A DNA stretch of 38,466 bases from a virus: the IMG/VR virus record IMGVR_UViG_3300042477_000554, positions 1 to 38,466 of that record. One strand, 5' to 3'. The translations under genes and the position numbers were made by a program. Under the pieces are notes generated by a model that was not told where the DNA came from, made no database searches, and saw nothing but the letters and a program-made list of their open reading frames with translations. Numbering within the stretch: position 1 is the stretch's first letter; every line of letters begins with the position of its first letter. Below, piece after piece: positions 18,509 to 28,063 of the stretch.

Positions 18509-20705
18509 TTCTTACATAGAGGTTCCTACTTGGAAAGATGGTGAGTGGGTAGAACCTACTCTCTTTGAAACCCGCGAGGAGTTTAGACTCTTTGTGCGAT
18601 CCTGCTTTAAAGAGCCAGGTCAATATGGATTTGACGAGACGAGTTTCCTCTTCAATGAAGAGGGTCGTCGGTATAATCGACAAGGCTTCTATTGCGCAGC
18701 ACCCTTCCGTAGTAAAGATTTCGTCAAGTACTGGGACGATCAAAAGACTAAATGTAGAAAAGGTGTGATATTTCGTAACGGAGACAAGGTTTGGTATCTC
18801 ACTAGAGATTACTACATGTGGATCAACTTTCTCCCGATCAACAACAAGGAGACTAGAAGATTCGACTTTCCGGATGTACGTGATGCACAGTATCACATGG
18901 CCTTGTATGAAATTCTTGCCGAGCTGAACTATCTCCACTGTGCTATCTTAAAGAAACGTCAGATTGCCTCTTCATACTTTCACTGTGCTAAACTCATAAA
19001 TCAAATCTGGTTCGAGGAGACACCTATTCTTAAGATGGGCGCGTCTTTAAAAGACTATGTGAACGAGAAAGGCTCTTGGAAGTTCTTGAATGAGTACTCG
19101 TCATTCTTAAATGAACACACCGCCTGGTACAGACCTATGAATCCAGGTAAGGTTGGTATGTGGCAGCAACAGATTGAAGAAACAGACACTCGAGGTAGGA
19201 AATACATGAAGGGTTTGAAAGGTGTGCTTTCAATGGTAACCTTTGAGAAAGATGCCACATCTGGTGTTGGTGGTCCATGTACTTACTTCTTCCACGAGGA
19301 AGCTGGTATCGCACCTAAGATGGATACCACAGTAGAGTTCCTTTTCCCTGCGCTTCAATCTGGACACATTACTACTGGAACTTTCATTGCTGCAGGATCT
19401 GTGGGTGACCTTGATCAATGTCAACCTTTGAAAGAGATGGTTCTTAAACCGGGAGCGAATAGTATATATGCCGTGGAGTCAAATCTCCTGGATCATGAAG
19501 GGACTGTAGGGCTCACCGGATTGTTTATTCCAGAGCAATGGTCTATGCCTCCATATATAGATCAGTATGGTAACTCTCTTGTTGAAGAAGCTGTAAAGGC
19601 CATCGATCTAGAACGTGAAAAGTGGAAGAGAGATCTCTCACCAGAAAAGTACCAGCTTCGTATCTCCCAGCATCCAAAGAATATTGCTGAAGCATTTGCC
19701 TACAGAAAAGTATCCAAGTTCCCACTTAACCTGGTTGGTGCTCAAAAAAGACGTATCCTCGACAAGGAATACCCTATTGAGTTTTTAGATCTACAGCGAG
19801 ATGAGCACGGTAAGATCCAAGCCAAAATAAGCAATAAGCTGCCGATCATAGAATTCCCTATTACGAAAGACATTGAGGATAAAACAGGTGTAATCGTAGT
19901 TTACGAAAGACCTGATCCTACTGCTCCATGGGGAACGTATTATGCTTCTGTCGATCCGGTTTCAGAAGGTAAGACCACTACGTCAGAATCTCTTTGCTCG
20001 ATATACGTGTACAAGAATCCGATCGAAGTTACCCGGATAAACGGTGATCAGACAGAAACGTTTGTTGAACATGATGGAATCGTTGCTTCTTGGTGTGGCC
20101 GATTTGATGATATCAATAAGACTCATGAGCGCCTCGAGATGCTTATCGAGTGGTATAATGCCTGGACTATTGTCGAGAACAACGTCAGTCATTTCATCCG
20201 ACACATGATTTCAAGACGTCTTCAGCGATACCTTGTACCAAAAAGCCAGATCGCCTTTTTGAAAGACCTTGGTGCCAATACCAACGTGTTTCAAGATTAC
20301 GGCTGGAAGAACACCGGGACTCTCTTCAAGAATCATATGCTCAGCTATTTGATTGAGTACTTAAAGGAAGAGATCGATGTGGAAACCAAGGAAGATGGGA
20401 CTATCGTCAAAAGAAAGTATGGTATCGAAAGAATACCGGATATCATGGCCATGGTTGAGATGGAGCATTACGATGACGACGTCAACGTTGACCGTTTGGT
20501 ATCTTTGGCAGCCCTAATCGCTTTTGCTAAAGTGCAACAAGCAAACCGGGGTTACCGTAAACGCGTGGATAACGTGAGCAAGAAACCCTTGGAAAAGTCC
20601 CAGAATTTGTTTAAATTACCTAGTAGCCCTTTCCGGCATATCGGAGGGAGCTCGGCGAGTTCAGGAAAGAGACCACCTAGGAACCCGTTTAAAAACATCA
20701 GATAA
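18498..20705 (+). CDS. terL: large terminase, ATPase-nuclease packaging motor
   Basis: A 735-residue protein. ATPase half: a Walker-A-like LKKRQIASSY (151-160) preceded by strand CAI, Walker B YFFHEEAG (263-270) and a coupling motif AAGSVGD (298-304). Nuclease half: an RNase-H-like core with D486 in YYASVDPVSEG, E560 in WTIVENNVSH and D665 in the DDDVNVDRLVSLAAL stretch. The N-terminal 130 residues are an adaptor-like extension. It cuts concatemeric DNA and drives it through the portal, encoded 5 bp downstream. Confidence 0.93.
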   Translation: MINNSYIEVPTWKDGEWVEPTLFETREEFRLFVRSCFKEPGQYGFDETSFLFNEEGRRYNRQGFYCAAPFRSKDFVKYWDDQKTKCRKGVIFRNGDKVWYLTRDYYMWINFLPINNKETRRFDFPDVRDAQYHMALYEILAELNYLHCAILKKRQIASSYFHCAKLINQIWFEETPILKMGASLKDYVNEKGSWKFLNEYSSFLNEHTAWYRPMNPGKVGMWQQQIEETDTRGRKYMKGLKGVLSMVTFEKDATSGVGGPCTYFFHEEAGIAPKMDTTVEFLFPALQSGHITTGTFIAAGSVGDLDQCQPLKEMVLKPGANSIYAVESNLLDHEGTVGLTGLFIPEQWSMPPYIDQYGNSLVEEAVKAIDLEREKWKRDLSPEKYQLRISQHPKNIAEAFAYRKVSKFPLNLVGAQKRRILDKEYPIEFLDLQRDEHGKIQAKISNKLPIIEFPITKDIEDKTGVIVVYERPDPTAPWGTYYASVDPVSEGKTTTSESLCSIYVYKNPIEVTRINGDQTETFVEHDGIVASWCGRFDDINKTHERLEMLIEWYNAWTIVENNVSHFIRHMISRRLQRYLVPKSQIAFLKDLGANTNVFQDYGWKNTGTLFKNHMLSYLIEYLKEEIDVETKEDGTIVKRKYGIERIPDIMAMVEMEHYDDDVNVDRLVSLAALIAFAKVQQANRGYRKRVDNVSKKPLEKSQNLFKLPSSPFRHIGGSSASSGKRPPRNPFKNIR

Positions 20706-20710
20706 GAGCC

Positions 20711-23482
20711 ATGAAAGTATTAAATGCGATGCAGTTAAAGGCTGGAGCCAAGGCGGAATACAACCGCATGGGCTCTATTACTCAGCCTATTCAGTTTCTT
20801 CCGAGAAAAGAGAAGGATGATGAGTGGACCGCCTGGAACATGGACTGGCTGGAATGGCAAGGTCTTAAGCAAATCCGTCGAAACGCTCGCCGGTTAATGA
20901 AGAACTACAAGCTGGCCAAAGGTATCATCGATAAGACAGACTACATTGTTGAGCAGGATAACGAGATGCGAGAGATCGTAGATACTCTTATCGAAGAAGA
21001 TTTCAGTGCCTTAGAGCTTAAGTTCTACCCAATCATCCCCAATGTCATCAATGTCCTTACTGCGGAGTTTGCCAAGCGTAATTCACGAGTAACCTTCAGA
21101 GGTGTTGATGAATACACCTACAACGAAAAGATGGAACTGAAAAGACAGGCCATCGAAAACGTTCTTTTACAAGATGCTCAAAACAAGCTTATTACTAAGA
21201 TGATTGAGCAAGGAGCTGATCCTAATGATCCGGAGATTCAGCAGCATATGCAACAGCAAATGGCTCCTGAAAATCTGAAGTCGCTCCCAGAGATCCAGAG
21301 CTTTTTTGATAAAAGCTATCGTAGTCTTTGCGAGCAATGGGCTGCCCATCAACACAAGATTGATGAAGAGCGCTTTAAAATGGACGAGCTTGAAGAACGC
21401 GGTTTTCGCGATAGCTTAATCACCGATCGTGAGTTCTGGCATTTCAGAATGGGCGAAGATGATTATGAGGTCGAGTTATGGAATCCGGTTCTAACCTTTT
21501 ATCACAAGTCTCCTGACATCCGCTATATCTCCCAAGGAAACTGGGTAGGTAAGATTGAGATGATGACTGTGGCTGATGTAATCGACAAGTATGGTTACTT
21601 GATGACACAAGAACAGCTTGAGTCTCTTGAAGCTATTTATCCGGTAAGATCTGCAGGATATCCTCTACAAGGATACCAGAATGACGGATCCTACTACGAT
21701 GCTACCAAGACACATGAATGGAATACCAACATGCCTGGTCTTGCTTATCGTCAGTTTGTTTCCATGTATGACAACTTCGTGTATAACGGAGGGGATATCA
21801 TCAACTGGATTCTCGGAGAGTCGGAAGACTATTTCGACATGGGTATGGCTTTCATGTTACGCGTTACTACCGCTTATTGGAAGTCTCAGCGTAAGGTTGG
21901 TCACCTAACTAAGATTACAGAAAACGGAGAAACTATCACAGATATTGTTGATGAGAGTTATCGTATTACGGATAAGCCTTTGTACAACAATACTCTGATC
22001 AAGAATAAGAATAAGGATACCCTTGTTTTCGGTGAGCATATCGATTGGATATGGATCAATCAAACATGGGGTGGAGTAAAAATTGGACCTAACCATCCAA
22101 GCTTCTGGGGTATGAATAACCCCGGAGGAGTTAATCCGATGTACCTCGGTATTAACCAGAACAAGATTGGTCCTCTCAAGTTCCAGTTTAAAGGAGACAA
22201 CACCCTTTACGGATGTAAACTGCCTGTTGAGGGATCTGTTTTTTCCGATCGTAATACTCGTTCTACGGCTCTTGTAGACCTGATGAAGCCTTATCAGATT
22301 GGGTACAACATAGTAAACAACCAGATTGCGGATATCCTGGTGGATGAGTTGGGGACCGTAATTCTGTTGGATCAGAACGCGCTACCCCGCCATTCACTGG
22401 GTGAAGATTGGGGTAAGAACAACCTGGCCAAGGCGTACGTAGCAATGAAGAATTTCCAGATGTTGCCTCTGGATACCTCGATCACTAATACAGAAAACGC
22501 TCTTAACTTCCAGCATTTCCAAACCCTTAACCTGGAACAGACACAGCGTATGATGTCAAGGATCCAGTTGGCAAATTACTTCAAGCAACAGGCCTTTGAA
22601 ACCATTGGTATAACACCACAGCGTTTGGGTCAACAGATCGGTCAAACTGAAACGGCTAAAGGTATAGAACAAGCCATTGCCGGTTCTTATGCTCAGACCG
22701 AAATGTACTTCATTCAGCACAGTGATTATTTGATGCCTCGTGTTCATCAAATGAGAACTGACCTTGCTCAGTATTATCACTCGAAGAAACCTTCACTTCG
22801 TCTGCAGTACATGACCACTAAAGATGAGCAGGTAAACTTTGCCATCAATGGTACAGATCTTCTACTGCGAGATGTAAACGTTTATTGTACAACCAAAGCT
22901 AATCATCGTGCTGTAATCGAGCAGATGAAGCAACTCGCTATTGGTAATAACACCTCAGGTGCTACCATTTATGACCTAGGAAATATTATCCAGTCTGATT
23001 CATTATCTGAGCTTACTACTGTTCTTAAAGAGACAGAGCGCAAAGCTACTGCTCAACGTCAAGAACAAATGCAGCATGAAGAGAAGATGAAGCAAATGGA
23101 AGCTGAGCAGCGTAGTAAAGAGAAGCAGATGGAGCTTGATCATGATGCTCTGGAAGCTGAAAAAGACCGTCGTAAGGATATCCTTGTGGCCGAGATTCGA
23201 GCTGCTGGTTATGGTGCTATGCAAGACATCAATCAAAACATGCAGAGCGATTTCCGCGATACCATGGATGATATCCGGAAGCGAGATGAGTTCCAGCAAG
23301 TGATGAACTTTGATCAAAGCAAGGAAACGATGAAACAGCAGCAACATCGTGAAAAGATGGATCTTGAAAGAGAAAAGCTTCAGGCACAGAAAGATATGAA
23401 GCAGATGGATGTAGATATTGCTCGCACCAATAAGAACAAATATGACGCAGGCAAGAAAGCAAGTGACAAGAAAAAGAGTTGA
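20711..23482 (+). CDS. portal protein, crAss-like type
   Basis: A 923-residue protein. The N-terminus (WTAWNMDWLEWQGLKQIRRN, then KNYKLAKGIIDKTDYI) resembles crAss-like portals. A long mixed core reaches about residue 770. The last 150 residues are a highly charged coiled coil (RQEQMQHEEKMKQMEAEQRS onward), longer than in most portals and likely part of the crown or barrel facing the packaged DNA. As the dodecameric vertex it connects terminase, head and tail. Position right after TerL supports the call. Confidence 0.9.
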   Translation: MKVLNAMQLKAGAKAEYNRMGSITQPIQFLPRKEKDDEWTAWNMDWLEWQGLKQIRRNARRLMKNYKLAKGIIDKTDYIVEQDNEMREIVDTLIEEDFSALELKFYPIIPNVINVLTAEFAKRNSRVTFRGVDEYTYNEKMELKRQAIENVLLQDAQNKLITKMIEQGADPNDPEIQQHMQQQMAPENLKSLPEIQSFFDKSYRSLCEQWAAHQHKIDEERFKMDELEERGFRDSLITDREFWHFRMGEDDYEVELWNPVLTFYHKSPDIRYISQGNWVGKIEMMTVADVIDKYGYLMTQEQLESLEAIYPVRSAGYPLQGYQNDGSYYDATKTHEWNTNMPGLAYRQFVSMYDNFVYNGGDIINWILGESEDYFDMGMAFMLRVTTAYWKSQRKVGHLTKITENGETITDIVDESYRITDKPLYNNTLIKNKNKDTLVFGEHIDWIWINQTWGGVKIGPNHPSFWGMNNPGGVNPMYLGINQNKIGPLKFQFKGDNTLYGCKLPVEGSVFSDRNTRSTALVDLMKPYQIGYNIVNNQIADILVDELGTVILLDQNALPRHSLGEDWGKNNLAKAYVAMKNFQMLPLDTSITNTENALNFQHFQTLNLEQTQRMMSRIQLANYFKQQAFETIGITPQRLGQQIGQTETAKGIEQAIAGSYAQTEMYFIQHSDYLMPRVHQMRTDLAQYYHSKKPSLRLQYMTTKDEQVNFAINGTDLLLRDVNVYCTTKANHRAVIEQMKQLAIGNNTSGATIYDLGNIIQSDSLSELTTVLKETERKATAQRQEQMQHEEKMKQMEAEQRSKEKQMELDHDALEAEKDRRKDILVAEIRAAGYGAMQDINQNMQSDFRDTMDDIRKRDEFQQVMNFDQSKETMKQQQHREKMDLEREKLQAQKDMKQMDVDIARTNKNKYDAGKKASDKKKS

Positions 23483-23536
23483 TAGTCATATAGTGCGCCA
23501 AATCTTGCGTCTAAAGCTTTAAGGTGTAAACGTATA

Positions 23537-23566
23537 GAGTTTAAAAACGTATTTTTGCGTATATTA
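23537..23566 (+). promoter_or_regulatory. late promoter, copy 3 (scaffold-capsid operon)
   Basis: TATTTTTGCG then TATATTA at 23560-23566. No good TTG at -33, but an A/T-rich stretch (TTTAAAAACG) replaces it. Lies in the 118-bp gap between portal and scaffold. Confidence 0.6.
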
Positions 23567-23600
23567 TAATGTCAGTCAGACAATAACCAACCAACAGATT

Positions 23601-24872
23601 ATGCCAGATAATAACGAGAACGGTACAACAACCGTAACAACCGTGGATGTCGACATTAACGACATCTTAGGTACACCAGGAGCCGAGCAAGTAATGTTGC
23701 CTGGCAACGATGGAAAGAAGCCGGTTGAAAAACCAAGCATCTTTACAGCGAAACCTGTAGACATGTCGTTCCTTGACAATGATGATGACGATGATCAAGG
23801 CGGGACCGGAGGTAATGATGACCCAGATCCTGATAAAGGAGATCCTGAAAAGGACAAGGGTAATCCCAATCCGAATCCCGACATTGACCTGAGCGATCTT
23901 GATAATCCGGAAGGAGATAAAGGAGGTCGTCCTAAGATGGATAAGAATGCTATGATCGAGCTTACAAAACAGCTCATCGAAAGCAAACAGCTTATCCCTT
24001 TTGATGATGACAAGCCGATCGAGAAGTACACTGTGCAAGACTTTAAAGAGCTCTTCGAAGCCAACATGACTGAAAAAGAACGTAAGCTCCGCGAAGAAGT
24101 GCCATTGGAATTCTTCGATAACCTTCCTGAAGAGCTTCAAGTAGCTGCTAAGTATTATGCAGATGGTGGAACAGATTTCAAAACCTTGTTCCGTACATTG
24201 GCCCAGGTAGAAGAAGTACGCCAGTTGGATCCTCAACGTGAGAACGATCAGGAACAGATTGTACGTGCTTACCTTCACGCAACCCAGTTTGGTACCTCTG
24301 AAGAAATTGAAGAGGAGATTAACAGCTGGAAAGACCGTGATGAACTAGGAGCAAAAGCTCAAAAGTTCAAGCCAAAGTTGGATGCAATGCAACAACAAAT
24401 TGTAGGCCGCCAGCTACAACAGCAAGAAAATCTGCGTAAGCAACAACAGCAGCAAGCAAAGATGTACATGGATAACGTGTACAAAGTACTTGAACCAGGC
24501 GAATTGAACGGCCTGAAGCTCGACAAAAAGACCCAAAGCATGTTATATGCCGGTCTAGTTCAACCAAACTACCCTTCGATCTCGGGTAGACCTACCAATC
24601 TCCTTGGACATCTTCTAGAGAAACATCAGTATGTAGAACCTAACCATGCGTTAATCGCAGAGGCTCTATGGCTGTTGTCTGATCCAGAAGGTTACCGTAA
24701 TAAGGTAAGAGAGAATGGTAAAAAAGATGCGACTGAGAAAGCAGTACGAATGCTGAAATCAGAAGAGGCTAAGAAAGCCGGTTCTTCTGTAGTGTCAGAT
24801 GATGACGATGAAACAGCAAAGCGTGCAGGACAGAAGCTTCAGAGACCGAGCCAAAACTTTTTCAAGCGATAA
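23601..24872 (+). CDS. scaffold or capsid-assembly protein
   Basis: A 423-residue protein with a low-complexity, Asp/Gly/Pro-rich N-terminal 110 residues (LDNDDDDDQGGTGGNDDPDP, DLSDLDNPEG), then helical, Gln-rich coiled coil (about 215-300) and a short basic end (KLQRPSQNFFKR). Strongly acidic coiled-coil proteins just before the capsid gene are typical internal scaffolds. Leader ATAACCAACCAACAGATT. It is separated from the capsid gene by 29 bp. Confidence 0.8.
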   Translation: MPDNNENGTTTVTTVDVDINDILGTPGAEQVMLPGNDGKKPVEKPSIFTAKPVDMSFLDNDDDDDQGGTGGNDDPDPDKGDPEKDKGNPNPNPDIDLSDLDNPEGDKGGRPKMDKNAMIELTKQLIESKQLIPFDDDKPIEKYTVQDFKELFEANMTEKERKLREEVPLEFFDNLPEELQVAAKYYADGGTDFKTLFRTLAQVEEVRQLDPQRENDQEQIVRAYLHATQFGTSEEIEEEINSWKDRDELGAKAQKFKPKLDAMQQQIVGRQLQQQENLRKQQQQQAKMYMDNVYKVLEPGELNGLKLDKKTQSMLYAGLVQPNYPSISGRPTNLLGHLLEKHQYVEPNHALIAEALWLLSDPEGYRNKVRENGKKDATEKAVRMLKSEEAKKAGSSVVSDDDDETAKRAGQKLQRPSQNFFKR

Positions 24873-24901
24873 CCATAAATAACAATCAAATCTAATCACA
24901 C

Positions 24902-26527
24902 ATGAGCACTCCAGTTTTAAACAATGGTCTCTTCTTACGTGACACGAACTACCAGGCTAGTTCTCACGTAGACAGCTACCACTTGGTGAACATGCTGAAA
25001 GATGCAGAGCCTATGGACCTTGGTCCGGTGGACATCTGGGCTATGACCCAGAAGGTAGAAATGCCTCTGTACCAGCTGTCATCTTTTGGTGGTAAAAACA
25101 TCATCATGGTTGACAATGCCCGCGGTGAGTACAAATGGCAAACTCCGGTAAGCCAGGATCTTCCGTACATCATCGAAGACATTGAGCCGAACAACGCCCA
25201 AAAAGGTATTGACGGTACAACCTTCAAAATCAAAATCAACCGTCGTGAGTTTGGTCACGGTGATATTATCACCTACGACAAGTACAACGGTTGTGAAATG
25301 TACATCACTGCTGATGACATCCTTCCTTTGGGAGACGGTTTTGTCTACACAGTTCAGTTGGTGAACAATGACAACTACAAGTTCCTTGACAACAAGTACC
25401 TTGCAAACGGTACTAAGATTTTCCGCAAAGGTTCTGCCCGCGGAGAATACGGGGAGCGTTTCTCTGACATCACAACCCGTGCAGGGTTCCGTGAGTTCTA
25501 CAACTTCGTAGGAGGTTCTGAAGCTCACGTTCACTACAGCGTTTCTAGCCGCGCAGACCTTATGGCTCGTGGTGGTATGAAGGCTGATGGTACAGTTCCG
25601 GTAACTGAGATCTGGCGTAACTTCGACAAGAGCCTAGATCCATCAATTGCGACCATTGAACAAATGGCTTCTAAGATGGGTAAAGACTACGTGAAGCGTG
25701 CCATGGCTAATGGTACCTTGACTCGTACATTCCTTACTACGATGGAAGCTGCCCACCTTACCAAGATTGCCACTGACATCGAAACCTACTTGATGTGGGG
25801 TCATGGTGGTCGCGTTAAGCAAGACGGTCCGGATGATATCCGTATGTCTGTGGGTCTTTGGAAACAGCTGGACAACTCGTTCAAGCGTGTGTACAACAAG
25901 AGCTCGTTCAACCTTGAGTTGTTCCGTGCTGAGCTGTACAACTTCTACGCTGGTCGTGTGGAGTTCCAGGGTCCAGATCCTAAGCGTCAGCTTATTGTTC
26001 AAACTGGTATGGGTGGTATGCGTCTTGTTAACGAGGCCATCAAGAAAGAAGCAGCTAACTCCGGTCTTGTTATCCAAGCTGCTCAAAACAACGGTATCGG
26101 AGCTATCTCAGGTCAAGGTATGGATCTTGGTTTCGGATTTGCTTACACCAGCTACGTAATTCCGTTCCTTGCGAACGTGAAGTTCGTGCTGAACCCAGCA
26201 TTCGACAACCTTCATACTAACGACATCGAGAACCCGATCATCGATGGTAACCCGCTGTCTTCTTACAGCTTTGTTATCTTCGATATCACTGACACTGGAA
26301 ACGACAACATCTTCATGTTGAAGCTTGCTTGGGATAACCAGTTGAAGTGGTGGTATCAAAACGGAACCATGGACTACATGGGACGTACTCAAGGATTCCA
26401 GTCTTCTGGACAATTCAACGGGTACCGTGTATACATGACCCAAACGATGCCGGCAATCTGGGTAAAAGACCCAACCAAGGTGTTGAAAATCGTGATGAGA
26501 AACCCAATTACGGGTGGATCATTCTAA
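24902..26527 (+). CDS. major capsid protein
   Basis: A 541-residue protein encoded directly after the scaffold. Size and order match HK97-fold crAss-like capsids. Codon choice differs from most neighbours: TTC, AAC, TAC, GGT and CGT dominate, as expected of a highly expressed gene. The leader ends CTAATCACAC before the ATG, identical to the leader of the other apparent high-expression gene at 29384. A large soluble beta-rich body with a G-loop-like stretch (GLVIQAAQNNGIGAISGQGM). It is followed by a strong hairpin and a tRNA-like element. Confidence 0.88.
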   Translation: MSTPVLNNGLFLRDTNYQASSHVDSYHLVNMLKDAEPMDLGPVDIWAMTQKVEMPLYQLSSFGGKNIIMVDNARGEYKWQTPVSQDLPYIIEDIEPNNAQKGIDGTTFKIKINRREFGHGDIITYDKYNGCEMYITADDILPLGDGFVYTVQLVNNDNYKFLDNKYLANGTKIFRKGSARGEYGERFSDITTRAGFREFYNFVGGSEAHVHYSVSSRADLMARGGMKADGTVPVTEIWRNFDKSLDPSIATIEQMASKMGKDYVKRAMANGTLTRTFLTTMEAAHLTKIATDIETYLMWGHGGRVKQDGPDDIRMSVGLWKQLDNSFKRVYNKSSFNLELFRAELYNFYAGRVEFQGPDPKRQLIVQTGMGGMRLVNEAIKKEAANSGLVIQAAQNNGIGAISGQGMDLGFGFAYTSYVIPFLANVKFVLNPAFDNLHTNDIENPIIDGNPLSSYSFVIFDITDTGNDNIFMLKLAWDNQLKWWYQNGTMDYMGRTQGFQSSGQFNGYRVYMTQTMPAIWVKDPTKVLKIVMRNPITGGSF

Positions 26528-26537
26528 TACCCGCGCC

Positions 26538-26565
26538 GAGAGAGGGGTTTTTGAATCCCTCTCTC
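26538..26565 (+). terminator. hairpin after the capsid gene
   Basis: GAGAGAGGG (26538-26546) / CCCTCTCTC (26557-26565), nine perfect pairs with a 10-nt loop. No T-tract follows, so partial termination or mRNA end protection fits better than full termination. Confidence 0.6.
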
Positions 26566-26577
26566 AATGGTGCACAT

Positions 26578-26631
26578 GCCTAGATGGTTACTTGAAATAG
26601 AGTCGCGATAGGTTCGATCCTGATCTAGGCG
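26578..26631 (+). other. 54-nt tRNA-like element without D-arm
   Basis: GCCTAGA (26578-26584) pairs perfectly with TCTAGGC (26624-26630). A T-arm ATAGG-TTCGAT-CCTGA (four of five pairs) keeps the conserved TTCGA core. In the middle lies CTTGAAA, the same anticodon loop as tRNA-Ser(TGA) at 5586. The pieces add up as 7+1+5+7+5+5+5+6+5+7+1, with no room for a D-arm. Discriminator G is followed by CAA, as after true tRNAs in this window. It may be a decayed tRNA-Ser or a processing signal between capsid and downstream mRNA. Confidence 0.55.
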
Positions 26632-26661
26632 CAATGTCACACAAACCAACAAAACCAACGT

Positions 26662-27678
26662 ATGAGTAAGATTACTATGACAGAAGTTCCTACGGTCTCA
26701 GACCAAGGGAAGATCGCAATTAGACCGTTCTTTGACCCGAATGTGGAAAACCTAGGCCTTCAGAATTACCAGATGGTAGTTTACGAAGGAGTTTTTCATG
26801 AGGAACAACTCGCCTGTATCGAGATGAATGGTACTAAGCGCTACATCACCGGATTGAATCCTTTCGCTCCTGATGTGAAAGTCCTTCCTCAGGAAGAACG
26901 TGAAGCTCGTATCAACGAGATAAACAGAAAGGTTGCCCAACTTGAGGCTGAGCTTAATGCCAATATCCTTGATCCTAAGGATCCGGATTTCTGGAATAAG
27001 GTGAAGCTGCTTCGTCCAGATAACTATGATTTCTGGGAGAAGATTACAATCCGCTGCGGTAATCAACCGGTTCCTCTTGATCCGGAACATAACCCTTGGG
27101 ATATGATCAAGGTGTGCGCTATCGAAGCTGGAGGATTTTCAATTGTAGCTAAAAGCTACGAGGATGCCCGAAGCAGAGCTGTTGCTCCTAAGTTTTACCT
27201 GGATAAGGATATCCATACTGTGGCTACCAAGACTGAAGTTAAGAAACTTCGCAACAAGGCCCTTTCAGAACTTGAGAAGATGTTCAAGAACAATCAGAAC
27301 AAGCTTATGTATGTGGCTAAGGTGGTTGATGGAAACAGCGTTCAGTACAAGAAGTCTACTCCAAATGATGTGATCTATGACAACATGGATCGATTCATCA
27401 CAGGAGAAGGTGTTGAGAAAAACTTGCGTAGAGCGGCCGAACAATTCTTGGCAGCTGCGGAACTTGACATCGAGACTTTAAAGCTGAAAGCTCTTATCCG
27501 AGATGCAAGCTTCTACAAGTTGATTGCTCCTAAATCTGATGGTATGATTTATCACATGAATACCATGAGTATGATGGGTCGCAATTCACACGAATGCTTG
27601 GAGTACCTGAAGAATCCTATGAATGATAAGGTTCTTGCAGAACTCTTAAGTGTAGTAGAGGCCTACTGGAAGAAATAA
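26662..27678 (+). CDS. conserved virion protein following the capsid gene
   Basis: A 338-residue soluble protein starting MSKITMTEVPTVSDQGKIAI. An N-terminal beta part (to about 90), then a helical charged region (EEREARINEINRKVAQLEAE) and a C-terminal helical domain (KNLRRAAEQFLAAAELDIET). In crAss-like genomes a protein of this kind follows the capsid gene; an auxiliary head or vertex role is likely but unproven. Leader AAACCAACAAAACCAACGT before the ATG. Confidence 0.65.
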   Translation: MSKITMTEVPTVSDQGKIAIRPFFDPNVENLGLQNYQMVVYEGVFHEEQLACIEMNGTKRYITGLNPFAPDVKVLPQEEREARINEINRKVAQLEAELNANILDPKDPDFWNKVKLLRPDNYDFWEKITIRCGNQPVPLDPEHNPWDMIKVCAIEAGGFSIVAKSYEDARSRAVAPKFYLDKDIHTVATKTEVKKLRNKALSELEKMFKNNQNKLMYVAKVVDGNSVQYKKSTPNDVIYDNMDRFITGEGVEKNLRRAAEQFLAAAELDIETLKLKALIRDASFYKLIAPKSDGMIYHMNTMSMMGRNSHECLEYLKNPMNDKVLAELLSVVEAYWKK

Positions 27679-27694
27679 CATAAAACACGATACC

Positions 27695-27859
27695 ATGGCT
27701 GGAAATATGAAGAACAGCAATAAGTGTCCAGAGGTTGTACAAAACCCGACACGCTACAAAGGAGGAATGAACAAAGCTCCTGAAGTTGTACAAAATCCAA
27801 CGCGCTACACCGGTGGCTTAAACAAAGCTGCTTGCGATGTGCCAAAGAAAAACAAGTAA
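27695..27859 (+). CDS. 54-residue repeat protein
   Basis: Short gene with two copies of an 18-residue unit: NKCPEVVQNPTRYKGGMNKA-like and NKAPEVVQNPTRYTGGLNKA-like, followed by a Lys-rich tail. The duplicated PEVVQNPTRYxGG unit and its place between conserved virion genes suggest a small structural or decoration peptide, perhaps presenting the same binding loop twice. The leader ends CACGATACC. No family was recognised. Confidence 0.6.
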   Translation: MAGNMKNSNKCPEVVQNPTRYKGGMNKAPEVVQNPTRYTGGLNKAACDVPKKNK

Positions 27860-27878
27860 CCACTAAAACCAACATATC

Positions 27879-28055
27879 ATGGGAACAAAAAAGAAGATGG
27901 CCATGGGCGGTGAAAAACCTGCCTCAAAATCCACAACAAAAACAGAAACTCGTGCGGACGAAAAACGCGCTGCAGCTTCTATGGGAAAACGTAAAACTGG
28001 AGGATCTGCTGCTCCAGTGTCTTACAAAAAAGGCGGATCTACCAAGAAAAAGTAA
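27879..28055 (+). CDS. small basic Lys/Ala/Gly-rich protein
   Basis: A 58-residue protein starting MGTKKKMAMGGEKPASKSTT. About a quarter of residues are lysine or arginine, many next to Ala, Ser and Gly, and the protein is likely disordered. Lies between the repeat protein and the connector-like gene with the leader AAAACCAACATATC. It could neutralise packaged DNA or be a linker in the virion; no family was recognised. Confidence 0.55.
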   Translation: MGTKKKMAMGGEKPASKSTTKTETRADEKRAAASMGKRKTGGSAAPVSYKKGGSTKKK

Positions 28056-28063
28056 TCTGAAGG

